Assembly (NCBI GenBank): GCA_938015455.1
Contig: CALLPL010000028.1
Span: 1 to 34,402, forward strand
DNA length: 34,402 nucleotides
Origin: an uncultured Candidatus Altimarinota bacterium
Lineage (GTDB): Bacteria; Patescibacteriota; Gracilibacteria; BD1-5; UBA6164
Direction: 5' to 3'
Of the stretch, positions 9,479-17,886 are shown in pieces (within the stretch, counting starts at the first letter, position 1; each line of letters begins with the position of its first letter). The translations under genes were made by a program, and so were the position numbers. The notes under the pieces are model-generated. The model saw only the letters and a program-made list of their open reading frames with translations. It was not told where the DNA came from and searched no databases.

Positions 9479-9880
9479 ATGATTATTATACTACTTCTGC
9501 TTTTATGCTTAATTGCCTCAAGCTTTCTATTTTTCTTTTCAAAAACTCTTTGACTATCAGAAAATAAGAAGTTTATATTTTTACTAACAGTATGCCTCGC
9601 CTTCACAGTATTTATGCTAAATGAGGATTATTTATTTTGAATGTTGTTTAACAAGCTAAATATAGAGAATGGGGTTCAAATAATATTTTTTCTACTTATG
9701 ACTATATTGATTCCATTATTTATTAGCACTTACAACAATAAACTTAAAGTAACATCTCAAGAAATTAGCTTCAAAGATTACAAAACAATGGTAGTTATTT
9801 CTTTCTTTTATTCTCTTTCACTTGCAAGCTTTTTCTTATTCATTTCCCATTCTATTATATCAGCGCTAGGACAGTATTAA
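9479..9880 (+). CDS. Uncharacterised four-helix membrane protein
   Basis: 133 residues, mostly hydrophobic. Helices fall at about 1-20 (MIIILLLLLCLIASSFLFFF), 30-50, 64-82 (IIFFLLMTILIPLFI) and 108-128 (ISFFYSLSLASFFLFISHSI). A short polar stretch around residues 85-105 (YNNKLKVTSQEISFKDYK) separates the last two. I recognise no family. It lies directly behind the DUF805-like gene and before a strong terminator, so it is the last gene of that pair. The ATG at 9479 is the first in frame after the previous stop. Confidence 0.7.
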
Positions 9881-9915
9881 AAAAGCTCATCTAAAATATT
9901 TAGATGAGCTTTTTT
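9879..9915. terminator. Bidirectional intrinsic terminator
   Basis: AAAAAAGCTCATCTA and TAGATGAGCTTTTTT form a perfect 15-bp stem with a short loop and U-runs in both directions. It overlaps the stop codon of the membrane protein gene on the plus strand. On the minus strand it lies 11 bp past the end of tRNA-His, so it serves both. Confidence 0.92.
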
Positions 9916-9925
9916 CTTTCTTTAA

Positions 9926-10003
9926 TGGGGTGCCCGAAGGGTCTCGAACCCTCGACCTCCAGAATCACAACCTGGCGTTCTAACCAACTGAACTACGGGC
10001 ACC
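9926..10003 (-). tRNA. tRNA-His (GTG anticodon)
   Basis: The minus strand gives a full cloverleaf. The acceptor GTGCCCG/CGGGCAC carries the extra 5' G(-1) opposite C73 that marks tRNA-His, and CCA is encoded. The anticodon stem is CCAGG/TCTGG with loop TTGTGAT, giving anticodon GUG. The T-arm reads GAGGGTTCGAGACCCTT. It is followed by the bidirectional terminator. Confidence 0.95.
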
Positions 10004-10151
10004 GTAGAGAAGTTTGCTTTTTTGTAAAAAAGCTCCAGAAGTATAAAAAAATAGAAAATGAAGTCAAAACTTTTTCTTTCTCCCTTTTTCGCTTTCTAGA
10101 GGAGAATATGATACAATTATTATAAGACAAAATATACCCTAATTATATCAT

Positions 10152-10829
10152 GTGGATATTATACCGAATAGTGAAATACTCCTCAGGCTCCTCGTAACGC
10201 TTATTATAGCATTTATGCTCTGATTAGAGAGGGAGCTCAAGCATCAACCAGCTGGAATCAGGACTCACGTACTCATATGAGTTGGATCCTGCCTACTTAT
10301 GATACTCTCAATACTCGTTCCTGAGATGTATAACTCAAATATCAATGATCCAGGGAGGATAGCTGCCCAAGTAGTCTCTGGAATCTGATTTCTAGGAGCC
10401 TGAGCGATCATCAAGCTCTGAGTAGATACACGTTGACTCACTACTGCAGCGAATATATGGGTAACAGCAGCAATTTGACTCGTAATAGGAGCATGACTCT
10501 ACTTCGCAGCATTTGCAGCTACTGCCATTATCCTCATTGATCTCATTCTCATAACTGAATTCAAAAAACGTTACATTATCCCAAGTAGATTCTGCACTAT
10601 AGACATATATTTTTCTCAAAAGAATGGAGAAACCCAAAAGGTCTACAAAGAAATAAAAAAACTTCCTCTGAGTGTAATCTCAAAACACATAAAAGAAAAC
10701 GGAAAAGATACACATCTCAGGATTATCTCAAAAATAAGAAAAGATGAAGATATTTTTGCTATCAAGAACTCTATTAAAGCTCTCGCGAATGTACAAAAGA
10801 TATCGGTGAGTGAGAGTGTGAAGGCTTAA
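10152..10829 (+). CDS. MgtC/SapB family membrane protein
   Basis: 225 residues. The N-terminal membrane half carries the family signature: LGLERELKHQPAGIRTHVLI, then SGIGFLGAGAIIKLG, then RGLTTAANIWVTAAIGL, with four or five helices. The C-terminal part (about 140-225) is a soluble ACT-like domain. MgtC proteins are linked to growth in low magnesium and to membrane-potential or ATP control, although many relatives are uncharacterised. The GTG at 10152 is the only start after the TAA at 10140-10142. An overlapping ATG at 10151 is out of frame. Many glycines are TGA. The next gene starts 14 bp later on the same strand. Confidence 0.9.
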
Positions 10830-10843
10830 ATACTATCTGAAAT

Positions 10844-12532
10844 ATGAACAAACTCTCTAAATTACCTGAGTGAGTAAATATTCCTCAAGAAGAGTGTTTT
10901 TTTCGTTCGCAAAATAGTGAGAAAGGTATGATAAGTATGGAAATTGTTTTGTTTTGATGAGATACATTCTGAGTAAATCATGAATGATATATTCCTTACC
11001 TTATTGCAAGAATTGACTGATTTGAAGAGAATATATGATCAAATCCTATTAGATATCAAGGTCTTGTAAATTGTCTTACTAAATCACTTATGCCTTATGG
11101 TCAGAGCAAATCAGAAACACAACTAGAAATAAACTTTGATCAATTTATATGAGAACTGGAACTTCTTTATGGATACCTTTGAGATATGCCAGAGCTATTA
11201 GAGAAAAAATGAAAGTGATCTAAAAATCAAGAATCTTTAGCTCGGGACACAACTATTGAGAATCTCATAAATAACTGAGTAATTAAAAAAAGAAATGAGG
11301 AACTCCAAGTACAATGAGAAGAATTCACTCAACTTCTTATAAGCATTATTGAGTTTGAACTAGATTCTGATCAACGAGATTATATAGAAGGTTGTTACTC
11401 AAGGTCTCGAAATCCAAAAGAAGAGGAATTAAGAGCATTATGAGTTTCGGAAGAGATCATATCTAAAATAATACTACATTGAGGTTTTCTTCATATCCAG
11501 TCAGTAATTGGTGGAGCAGAGATGCTAATATGAGAAAAACAATGATTCAAGCTCTATGAACTCAGCACCCTACAGCACTTATGGTGAGAAAGCAATGCTA
11601 CATGACATTGCATATGAGATAGTGACCATTATATAGACAAAATAAATTCCTGAAAAGTAAGAATATTTTCTCTGAGAACAGACTCTAGTTCCCCAATAAC
11701 CTGTGAATACATGGTTTGAGAGAATCATTTTAGAGAGATATCACGTAACTTTTATTCAAGAATCAAGTTTGAGGAATTAAAGGTAATTTTAACTCTAGTC
11801 TGAGAAAATCTCTGAATCTCACATCCTTCTTTTCTATCTACAGATATAGGAAACCCTACAGCTACAAACAGCTATATCTTTGAGTATGATGATGTTGAAA
11901 ATGTACTAAAGAGAACTCAATATAAATGAAATAAAATAAGTAAAAAAACTATATCCGGACGTATTGTTTGTAATTCAAGTACTACATTAGAAGAGTTAGA
12001 AATTATTAGTAATAAGAACATTGATATAGATGCGACTCACGTAAATCCAGCAGTGAAAAATCAACTTACTACTGTCAAATGATCGCTCATAGATAACTCG
12101 CAATATGATACCTTTTACGAGAATTTAGAATCTATAGGTTGAGATTTTAAGAAGACTTCTCACACATGAGGTAGGTTAATAAGTGCTCCTAAATTAAGAA
12201 AAGTTGGCCGAAATCTTGAGTTTGAGTCTGTGGAATATTTTGATTTTCCTCAACTAACAGAAGTTTGAGGCGCACTCTCACTTCAATCAGCAACCTCAGC
12301 CATTTTTCACTCATTAAGAAGAGTATGATGATATATAGGTGTATCAAACGCTAAACAATTTATTGCGATGAAACTAGAATATGTATGAACCTACATTGAC
12401 GCACCTCTAGCCGAAAGAGTATGTCTCCTAGAACTCAAAAAATGCCATTCGCTAACTGTTAATAGACTCTCAAGAGTAGAAATATCTGAGTGAAATATGT
12501 TTGAAATAAAATATGAAAATCTTGATGAATAA
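10844..12532 (+). CDS. Large protein with PcfJ-like segment and solenoid-like C-terminus
   Basis: 562 residues, no signal peptide or membrane helix. The N-terminal third is a helical unknown region. At about 235-310 is a segment with SNATGHCIGDSDHYIDKINS, then GKVRIFSLRTDSSSPITCEY. This resembles the core of PcfJ-like proteins, where a His-Cys-Val/Ile-Gly motif is followed by ...G...IFSLR and a strand. The C-terminal 150 residues repeat a strand-turn pattern: LISAPKLRKVGRNLEFESVE, YFDFPQLTEVGGALSLQSAT, HSLRRVGGYIGVSNAKQF. This suggests a short beta-solenoid or leucine-rich-like array. It is very rich in TGA-encoded glycine. It probably shares a transcript with the MgtC-family gene. The function is unknown, and the PcfJ assignment is tentative. 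Confidence 0.6.
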
Positions 12533-12537
12533 AAGAA

Positions 12538-12900
12538 TTATTTCCCTGTCACCTGTTTCAAAAACTTCTTCACTACTTGCTTATACTCATCTGCTGACCT
12601 CTGTAAATACTTCTGGTCTCGTTCTTTGAGTTCATGCACCAGAGAGTTTCTGAGTTTATGAAGATCCCAGATTTGATCGAGATCCGAAATCTCTTTTGGT
12701 TTGCGTTTGAGTATCTCTCCGAAGCTCCCTGAGTATCAAAGATCTTTTAGTATATGATGATAGATTTTATCACACTCAATAATCTGCACTTTTGGAGATT
12801 TATCTTCGAGATTCTCTAAAAAACATGTATATTTTTTACATGCTTTTTTATCCAGTGATTTTCACCAGAAGAGACGTTTTATGACACGGAAAATGAGCAT
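12538..12900 (-). CDS. Small HEPN-like protein with RN-x3-H motif
   Basis: 120 residues, predicted all-helical. The C-terminal half reads DLDQIWDLHKLRNSLVHELK. This RNxxxH arrangement (Rx4H) is the catalytic signature of HEPN-fold ribonucleases and of related four-helix nucleotide-binding proteins. Similar short proteins with a W.xHKLRN..xHE motif recur in CPR genomes. Whether this one has RNase activity is unknown. The N-terminus (MLIFRVIKRLFWGKSLDKKA) is basic and hydrophobic and could touch the membrane. It is the last gene of a tight six-gene operon, 7 bp behind the DUF1801 gene, and converges on the PcfJ-like gene with 5 bp between stops. Confidence 0.6.
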
Positions 12901-12907
12901 AAATTTT

Positions 12908-13261
12908 TTACTTAAGAGCTTGCTTCACAAAAAATTCTATATTCTTGTCTTGTATATCACCATGTCCGTGTATCTTGAGATGACGACGGATTTTCCCTGT
13001 TCATTCTAAGAGTTTTTCTGGATCATCAAACTGATATCCATTCCCAAATTCAAACGATATATGCTTCTTGCTTGGGAAAATACCTCCTATATCTGATTCT
13101 CCTGAAAACATGATTCCTCCATATATTATTCTTTCCTTAATACTCTCATCGAGATCAAGAATTATTTTTCTCAGAGCTTGAAGTATTTCAAACTTGGTAT
13201 CGTCTTTCGTCATCATATCTTCGAGAAAATCTTGAACTTCTTTATTTCTAGATGTATTCAT
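12908..13261 (-). CDS. DUF1801 (YdhG-like) family protein
   Basis: 117 residues, cytosolic, small alpha/beta fold. Family features are seen: VQDFLEDMM at the start, a helix ILQALRKIILDLDESIKERI, then YGGIMFSGESDIGGIFPSKK, HISFEFGNGYQFDDPEKLLE and GTGKIRRHLKIHGHGDI, the conserved G.gk..Rhlk strand of DUF1801. The reaction is not known for the family. Two glycines near the C-terminus are TGA, so the standard code cuts it at residue 86. It starts 3 bp after the stop of the previous gene. Confidence 0.82.
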
Positions 13262-13264
13262 GCT

Positions 13265-13933
13265 TTAGTATTTTTCGATTACAAACCAGACGTTCCCAGT
13301 ATTTCCTCAGAGCCAACGATGCATCGGATATTTTGGATTTCCGTTATCTTCTATTTGTCGCTCTATATTAAAAGTTCTATGAGAGTTTCCTGGAAGCAGA
13401 CCATATGTTTCCTCAAGCCCCACATCAGTTCCATCAGATGATTTCTGCATATATCCAGCTCCAGCTAGGTTGGTATGAGTTTCTATAAAGTTATGCTGAT
13501 TATGCCACAAACAGTCTACGTCAGAACCACAGAACCAGAGGTTAAATTTATACTGAGTTCACTTATACTCTTTCTCCACTTGATCTCATCTGTAGAGATC
13601 TGTTTCTGTTAATGTTTCACATCATGGCAGGACGCAAAGCCGAGACCAATTCTCTCTACAAAACTCTCAGAATACTTCTTCAACGTTTACTTTATCAAGA
13701 AAGATGTCTCTATCACTGATAGTAAAAATACTAATAAGTGTATCTTCAATTGCTTCTATATCTCACCTGTAGTACGCAGAAGACTCAAAAGTCTTGAGTC
13801 GGCCTTTGAGTTCATCGTACATTTCTCACGAAACTACAGAAAGTATTTCATTTCCTCTAATACTATAAGCTTCTCATGCTTTGAGTTCTTTGAGTTCCCA
13901 TGAGATATGTCCTGGAATATCTAGTGGATTCAT
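13265..13933 (-). CDS. Uncharacterised 222-residue protein
   Basis: No signal peptide or membrane helix. The N-terminal half is helical and acidic (HISWELKELKAGEAYSIRGN, then TFESSAYYRGDIEAIEDTLI). The C-terminal half is strand-rich, with histidines and tryptophans: CLWHNQHNFIETHTNLAGAG, LLPGNSHRTFNIERQIEDNG, YPMHRWLGGNTGNVWFVIEK. The C-terminal pattern is reminiscent of a cupin-like barrel, but I cannot assign a family. It sits in a tight operon, 6 bp after the FMN reductase gene and 3 bp before DUF1801, so its job may be tied to redox or detoxification (inference). Eight or so glycines are TGA. Confidence 0.68.
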
Positions 13934-13939
13934 AGGTCT

Positions 13940-14452
13940 TTATAAAGAAATAATCTTTTCTACTAACTCATCGAGTTTACTCAAGGTTTTCTCTGATGCG
14001 AGCTTTCCTTCCTGAAAATCCATTGCAGATGTATAAGGAGTTGGTGAAATACTTGTGGTCGCATACTCATAGTAGAGCGCGTTAAATAAGTCTTGGCTTG
14101 CCATATAACAGTTCGGTCCACCCGCGTTCACAATCGCTCCGACAGGTTTTCCAGCAGTAGCTTTACCACATATATCTATAAAATTCTTGAGGACTCCACT
14201 CATAGAGTACTGATATACCGGCATACCAAAAATCACAGCTTCTGATCCCTCTACTATCTTATACACCTTCTGCATACTCTCAGAGTATTCATCCAGTGGA
14301 CGCGCATCACACAGTTCCATCTCCACATCCTTCAAATCCACATAATGCACATGCAAACCTCTCGCGTCACACTTCTCCGCGAAGGCTCGACACACAACTG
14401 CGGTATTACTTCCCTGTCTCAGGGATGACTGGATGATTGTTATTTTTTTCAT
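13940..14452 (-). CDS. NAD(P)H-dependent FMN reductase family (flavodoxin-like) protein
   Basis: 170 residues, a complete flavodoxin-like fold. The first strand and phosphate-binding loop read KKITIIQSSLRQGSNTAVVC. A middle segment, AVIFGMPVYQYSMSGVLKNF, is the flavin-contacting motif typical of NADPH-dependent FMN reductases (SsuE/ArsH/YwqN type). GKPVGAIVNAGGPNCYM follows. Such enzymes reduce flavins, quinones or azo compounds in the cytosol. The specific substrate is not evident. There is no TGA codon in this gene, so it reads the same in both codes. Its first 12 codons and leader are duplicated 495 bp upstream, on the far side of the Nudix gene. Confidence 0.88.
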   Translation of the reverse strand: MKKITIIQSSLRQGSNTAVVCRAFAEKCDARGLHVHYVDLKDVEMELCDARPLDEYSESMQKVYKIVEGSEAVIFGMPVYQYSMSGVLKNFIDICGKATAGKPVGAIVNAGGPNCYMASQDLFNALYYEYATTSISPTPYTSAMDFQEGKLASEKTLSKLDELVEKIISL

Positions 14453-14465
14453 GGTTGTTTATTTA
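14436..14465. repeat. 30-bp direct repeat, copy 1 (FMN reductase start)
   Basis: It is identical over 30 bases to 14931-14960. This copy covers the leader and first six codons of the FMN reductase gene and also supplies the stop codon of the Nudix gene. Weaker similarity extends about 20 bases further into the FMN reductase gene. The two copies flank the Nudix gene. Confidence 0.95.
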
Positions 14466-14899
14466 TAAATAGTCTCATAGTAGTGAATGGTATTTTTACT
14501 CTTAGATTCTATACATTTTGTAATTCTAAGAAACATTTTTTCTAATACTTTTTCCTTGATGTCCTCTAGATTATAAAATCCACACCCCTTAATCTCACTT
14601 TCTTGAGTTATTATATTCTTAATATCTTCACCAGAGAGAATACCTCCATCAAATATAAACATATAACTATCGTCCTCCTCTCTCTGATACTCCAAACACA
14701 ATAACTCTCAGACTTCTCTCTTAATCCCTAATTCCTCCTCTACCTCTAGCTCACATGCCTCCCTTGGAGATTCTCCCTCCTCGATAATTCCCCCTGGAAT
14801 TTCCCAGTCATCTTTATAAGTTGGTTCTAGCAACAATACCCTTCATTCTTCATCAAAGAATATCGCTCAAGCTGCTCATCGTTTTTTTGGGTAGTTCAT
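14459..14899 (-). CDS. Nudix hydrolase
   Basis: 146 residues. The N-terminus MNYPKKRGAAGAIFFDEEGR leads into DWEIPGGIIEEGESPREACE and LEVEEELGI, the Nudix box G-x5-E-x7-RE-U-x-EE-x-G-U. The Arg of the RE pair is Leu here (LE). The metal-binding glutamates remain. Nudix enzymes hydrolyse nucleoside diphosphates linked to another group. The substrate is unknown. Three glycines are TGA, so the standard code shows only the C-terminal 80 residues. The stop lies inside repeat copy 1 and the start lies just after a duplicated leader peptide, so this gene is bracketed by the 30-bp direct repeats. Confidence 0.87.
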
Positions 14900-14902
14900 G
14901 GT

Positions 14903-14947
14903 TTATATTCTTCTCAAACTTGATTGTATAATTGTTATTTTTTTCAT
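14903..14947 (-). pseudogene. Duplicated 5' stub of the FMN reductase gene
   Basis: A 14-codon reading frame, MKKITIIQSSLRRI then stop. Its first 12 residues are identical to the start of the FMN reductase encoded at 13940-14452. It stops 3 bases before the Nudix ATG and overlaps the end of the upstream membrane protein gene. It is best explained as the leftover of a duplication or insertion that placed the Nudix gene between two copies of this start. It might also act as a coupling leader peptide. Confidence 0.7.
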
Positions 14948-14960
14948 GGTTGTTTATTTA
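14931..14960. repeat. 30-bp direct repeat, copy 2
   Basis: It is identical to 14436-14465. This copy lies between the membrane protein gene and the Nudix gene, includes the ATG of the 14-codon stub, and provides the last codons of the membrane protein frame. Confidence 0.95.
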
Positions 14961-15336
14961 ATGTAAATACTAAGATGAACTTCAAAAACATATAATACAA
15001 AATAAAATATAGCCATCATAAAAACATTATTGAATAACTTATCACAAACTTAATTTTGTGATCAAGATTAAACATAAATGGTCTATCTATTTTTTCTCTT
15101 ACCTCAGTAGAATCAATAATGATTCAAAGTGATCATAAGTCGTGTAATAAATAATACATACCTATATCATCATATAGGCTTAAAAACAAATAGAATAGCA
15201 ACCAAGAAAGTATACAATAAGCTCAAACCCTCATCTTAGAATCATTTCTCTTTTGCCTGAGATCAAAAAAGACAAAAGGTAATAGCAACAAAAAACAAAG
15301 GATAAAACCTAATAAAAATGATTCGCTATGAAACAT
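14935..15336 (-). CDS. Uncharacterised small membrane protein
   Basis: 133 residues. Hydrophobic segments at about 5-25 (ESFLLGFILCFLLLLPFVFF), 40-55 (GAYCILSWLLFYLFLSLY) and 95-122 (FVISYSIMFLGWLYFILYYM) suggest three or four transmembrane helices. Between them is a polar loop, IIDSTEVREKIDRPFMFNLD. The last codons (NKQPGKK) are read from the duplicated FMN reductase leader, so the native C-terminus may have been replaced when that repeat arose. It is the first gene of the six-gene operon. A TATAAT (15387-15392 on the minus strand) lies about 50 bases upstream. No family is recognised. Confidence 0.68.
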
Positions 15337-15434
15337 AAGCTATTTTTTATAAATTAACAAATATTATTCTCATCCTCCTCCCACTTCAATGGATTCATTA
15401 TAATATATTCTCTGGTTTTTTCTAGTTGATCTTT

Positions 15435-15836
15435 TTAACCCCCTAACCCCCTTGTCAGGGGGGACGATAATCAGAGTTGATTGGATAAATCAAGGTGTAC
15501 CACATGTGTGTTTGAAAGTATTTGTTGGTTTGTATAACGAATAATCTGTAATCCTAATTTTTCTAGTTCATAAGTTCTCTCTTGATCACACTCTTCTCTA
15601 TCATTATGGATTCCTCAGTCAATTTCGACGACTAATTGTAATTCAGAACAATACAAATCAACTATGAATCATGAAAGCATTTTTTGTCTGGTGAATTTAT
15701 ATCCATGAAATTGCTTTCTTGAAAATAATTCCTCCCAAGCAACTTTTTCAGCAGGAGTCGGATTCTTTCGATTATCTCTCGCTCGCTCTTTTAATCTCGT
15801 ATCATATCTCAAAAATCATTCCATCTTTTCAATCAT
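15435..15836 (-). CDS. DUF559 (Vsr-like) endonuclease-domain protein of a palindromic element
   Basis: 133 residues. It has the full DUF559 pattern: NPTPAEKVAWEELFSRKQFH, GYKFTRQKMLSGFIVDLYCS, LQLVVEIDGGIHNDREECDQ, ERTYELEKLGLQIIRYTNQQ. The putative PD-(D/E)xK/Vsr catalytic residues are all there: Asp in VDLY, Glu and Asp in VEIDG, and His in GIHND. DUF559 proteins are predicted DNA endonucleases. The usual end of the domain (HLDLSNQL) is followed by TGA. As Gly, this extends the frame 8 codons into the flanking inverted repeat, ending in LTRGLGG. The gene is almost exactly the interior of the element bounded by inverted repeats and lies behind lepA. Confidence 0.85.
15437..15463. repeat. Inverted repeat, left end of DUF559 element 1
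   Basis: C-tract palindromic end. It pairs with 15872-15896 on the opposite strand with a single inserted base. It forms an internal 6-bp hairpin CCCCCT-TGTC-AGGGGG and also encodes the read-through C-terminus of the DUF559 protein. Confidence 0.85.
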
Positions 15837-15871
15837 TCCCTTGACAGGTAGGTTAAGGAGTTAAGAGTAAG

Positions 15872-15896
15872 CCCCCTGACAAGGGGGTTGGGGGTT
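15872..15896. repeat. Inverted repeat, right end of DUF559 element 1
   Basis: The reverse complement of the left end. It lies upstream of the DUF559 start on the minus strand and is followed outward by a second G/C palindrome up to the lepA stop codon. Confidence 0.85.
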
Positions 15897-15932
15897 AGAA
15901 GTGGCCCCTGATAAGGGGGATTGAGAGGGTTA

Positions 15933-17816
15933 TTATTTCTTCAATAAATTCACAAATGCCTCACTTGGGAGACTGACTTTCCCAAATTGTTTCATCTTTT
16001 TCTTTCACTTCTTCTGCTTATCTAGGAGCTTGTTCTTTCGAGAGACATCTCATCCATAAAGTCCTGCTGTTACGTCCTTACGAAATGCTGAAAGTGTCTC
16101 ACGAGCTACGACCTGTTGTCCGATTGAGGCTTGGAGGGCTATTGAAAACTGTGCTCTGGGTACTACATCCTTGAGATTTTTGACGATTTTTCCTCCGATA
16201 TAGCGAGCTTGATCTCGGTGGCACATCATCGAAAGTGCTGCAACTCGTTCTGCGGCAATGAGAATATCGAGTTTTACAATATCGTCTTCCCTGTATTCAA
16301 GGAATTCGTAATGCAGTGACGCATACCCGCTTGAGATAGATTTCATCTCATCATAAAAGTCTCCTATGAGTTCGTTCATTGGAAGTTCATAGGTCAGCAT
16401 GATGCGTGACTGGTCTATAAACTGTTGGTTCTTAAATACTCATCTGCGTTCCTGTGAGAGCTGCATAAGCGCTCATACATAATCCGCTGGAGTAATCATC
16501 TCTATCTTAGCTATTGGTTCAAGAATACCCTCGCAAGCTTCACGAGCTGGAAAATCTTCTGGGTTTGAGATATGCAAGATCGTCTTGGTCTTATTCTCAT
16601 GTTCTATCATTTCAGGAAGGAGCCTGGAATACTCTGAACTCTTATCTCCAAACATTCGAACCTTATAAGTAACCTGAGGTGATGTCATAATAACGTCCAT
16701 ATTGAATTCTCTGAAGAGTCGCTCTTTGACGATATCAAGATGAAGAAGTCCGAGGAAGCCACAACGAAATCCTTGTCAAAGTGCTGCTGAAGCTTCTGAT
16801 TCTTTCGTGAGAGCAGAATCATTGAGCATCAGCCGTTCCATTGCGTCAGCGAGTGCTGGATATTCATCTGTTGCCATTGGAAATACTCAGGCATAAATGA
16901 ACGGAGTCACGGTTTTAAATCATTCAATAGAGCTTGCTTCTTCTGGTTTCAACTTTGGTCAAGAAACCTCTTCTGGTTTCCAGAGCGTGTCTCCAACTTT
17001 TGCGTCACGAATTGATTTGAGTCCGGTTACCACATATCCAACGGAACCGTTATCTATTTTTGAAGCGCTGGTATACTCTGGAGCAAAGTATCCTATATCA
17101 AGTGCTTCTATCTTTTTTCAGGTATTAAGGAAATGAAGTGTATCTCATTTTCGTACCTCTCCTGAAAATACTTTTATGTAACTCACAACTCCTCTATAAC
17201 TATCATATTGGCTGTCAAATACGAGAGCCTTGAGTTCTTGTTTTTCTACATCAGAATTTCCTTCATACACGATAGGTTGAGGAATTCGTGTTAATACTGC
17301 ATCAAGAATTCACTCTACATTCTCTCAGGTCTTTGCAGATACTGGGATAATATCTTCTTTTTTACATCCAAGGAGATTTATGATTTCTTCTGATACTCGT
17401 TCAACGTCAGCTGCTGGAAGATCGATCTTGTTAATGACTGGAATTATTTCGAGCTCATTTTCTATTGCAAGATAGACGTTCGAGAGAGTTTGCGCTTCGA
17501 TTCACTGACTCGCATCTACAACGAGGAGACATCACTCAACTGACGCAAGGCTCCTGGAAACCTCATATTGAAAGTCTACATGACCTGGAGTATCGATGAT
17601 ATTGAATTCATGATCTTTCCAATTCATTCGAACTGGTTGCAGTTTGATCGTGATACCACGCTCTTGCTCGAGTTCCATTGTATCAAGCATTTGCCCATGC
17701 TTCATATCACGTTTTTCTATCGTTCCGGTGATCTCGAGAAGTCTATCGGCAAGAGTAGATTTTCCATGATCAATATGTGCGATGATACAAAAATTACGGA
17801 TCTTCTGAATCTCCAT
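15933..17816 (-). CDS. lepA: Elongation factor 4 (LepA) GTPase
   Basis: 627 residues, normal for LepA plus a short tail. LepA is a ribosome-associated translational GTPase that acts on stalled or assembling ribosomes. GTPase motifs are complete: AHIDHGKST (13-21), the switch I region with [19 protein letters not shown] and NKIDLP. Domains II, III and V follow, then the LepA-specific C-terminal domain with [40 protein letters not shown] and [20 protein letters not shown]. Many glycines, for example in GDVSRKNK, are TGA. A DUF559 element begins immediately after its TAA. The ATG at 17816 has no Shine-Dalgarno. Confidence 0.97.
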
Positions 17817-17886
17817 CTTTTTAAAAGTTTCTAAGAATAAATATGGCCTAGAGTGTAGCTAATTTTTGAAAAAAGTAAATTCTCTT

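Larger units (their letters stand above)
15437..15932. mobile_element. DUF559-carrying element with C/G-rich inverted ends
   Basis: The left end 15437-15463 and right end 15872-15896 are inverted copies. AACCCCC(T)AACCCCCTTGTCAGGGGG differs only by one inserted T. Each contains a CCCCCT/AGGGGG hairpin. A further palindrome, CCCCTGATAAGGGGG, lies at about 15903-15917 and reaches to the lepA stop. Between the ends lies a single DUF559 gene. The very high GC of the ends contrasts with the AT-rich surroundings, suggesting an acquired or mobile unit. No transposase is present. Confidence 0.72.

Noticed and set aside
10392-10637. 81-codon minus-strand frame
   Set aside because: Antisense shadow of the MgtC-family gene, whose signature motifs are on the plus strand.
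13178-13441. 87-codon plus-strand frame
   Set aside because: It overlaps DUF1801 and the 222-residue gene on the other strand, both part of a tight operon. Its composition is typical of a shadow frame.
15354-15398. 14-codon minus-strand frame (MNPLKWEEDENNIC) with GGAGGAGGA inside
   Set aside because: It lies between a TATAAT and the membrane protein start and could be a leader peptide, but it is too short and has no start signal. There is nothing to separate it from chance.
15437-15932. CRISPR-like array in the C/G-rich repeats
   Set aside because: There are only two main repeats, in inverted orientation, separated by a complete DUF559 gene. There are no regular spacers and no cas genes.
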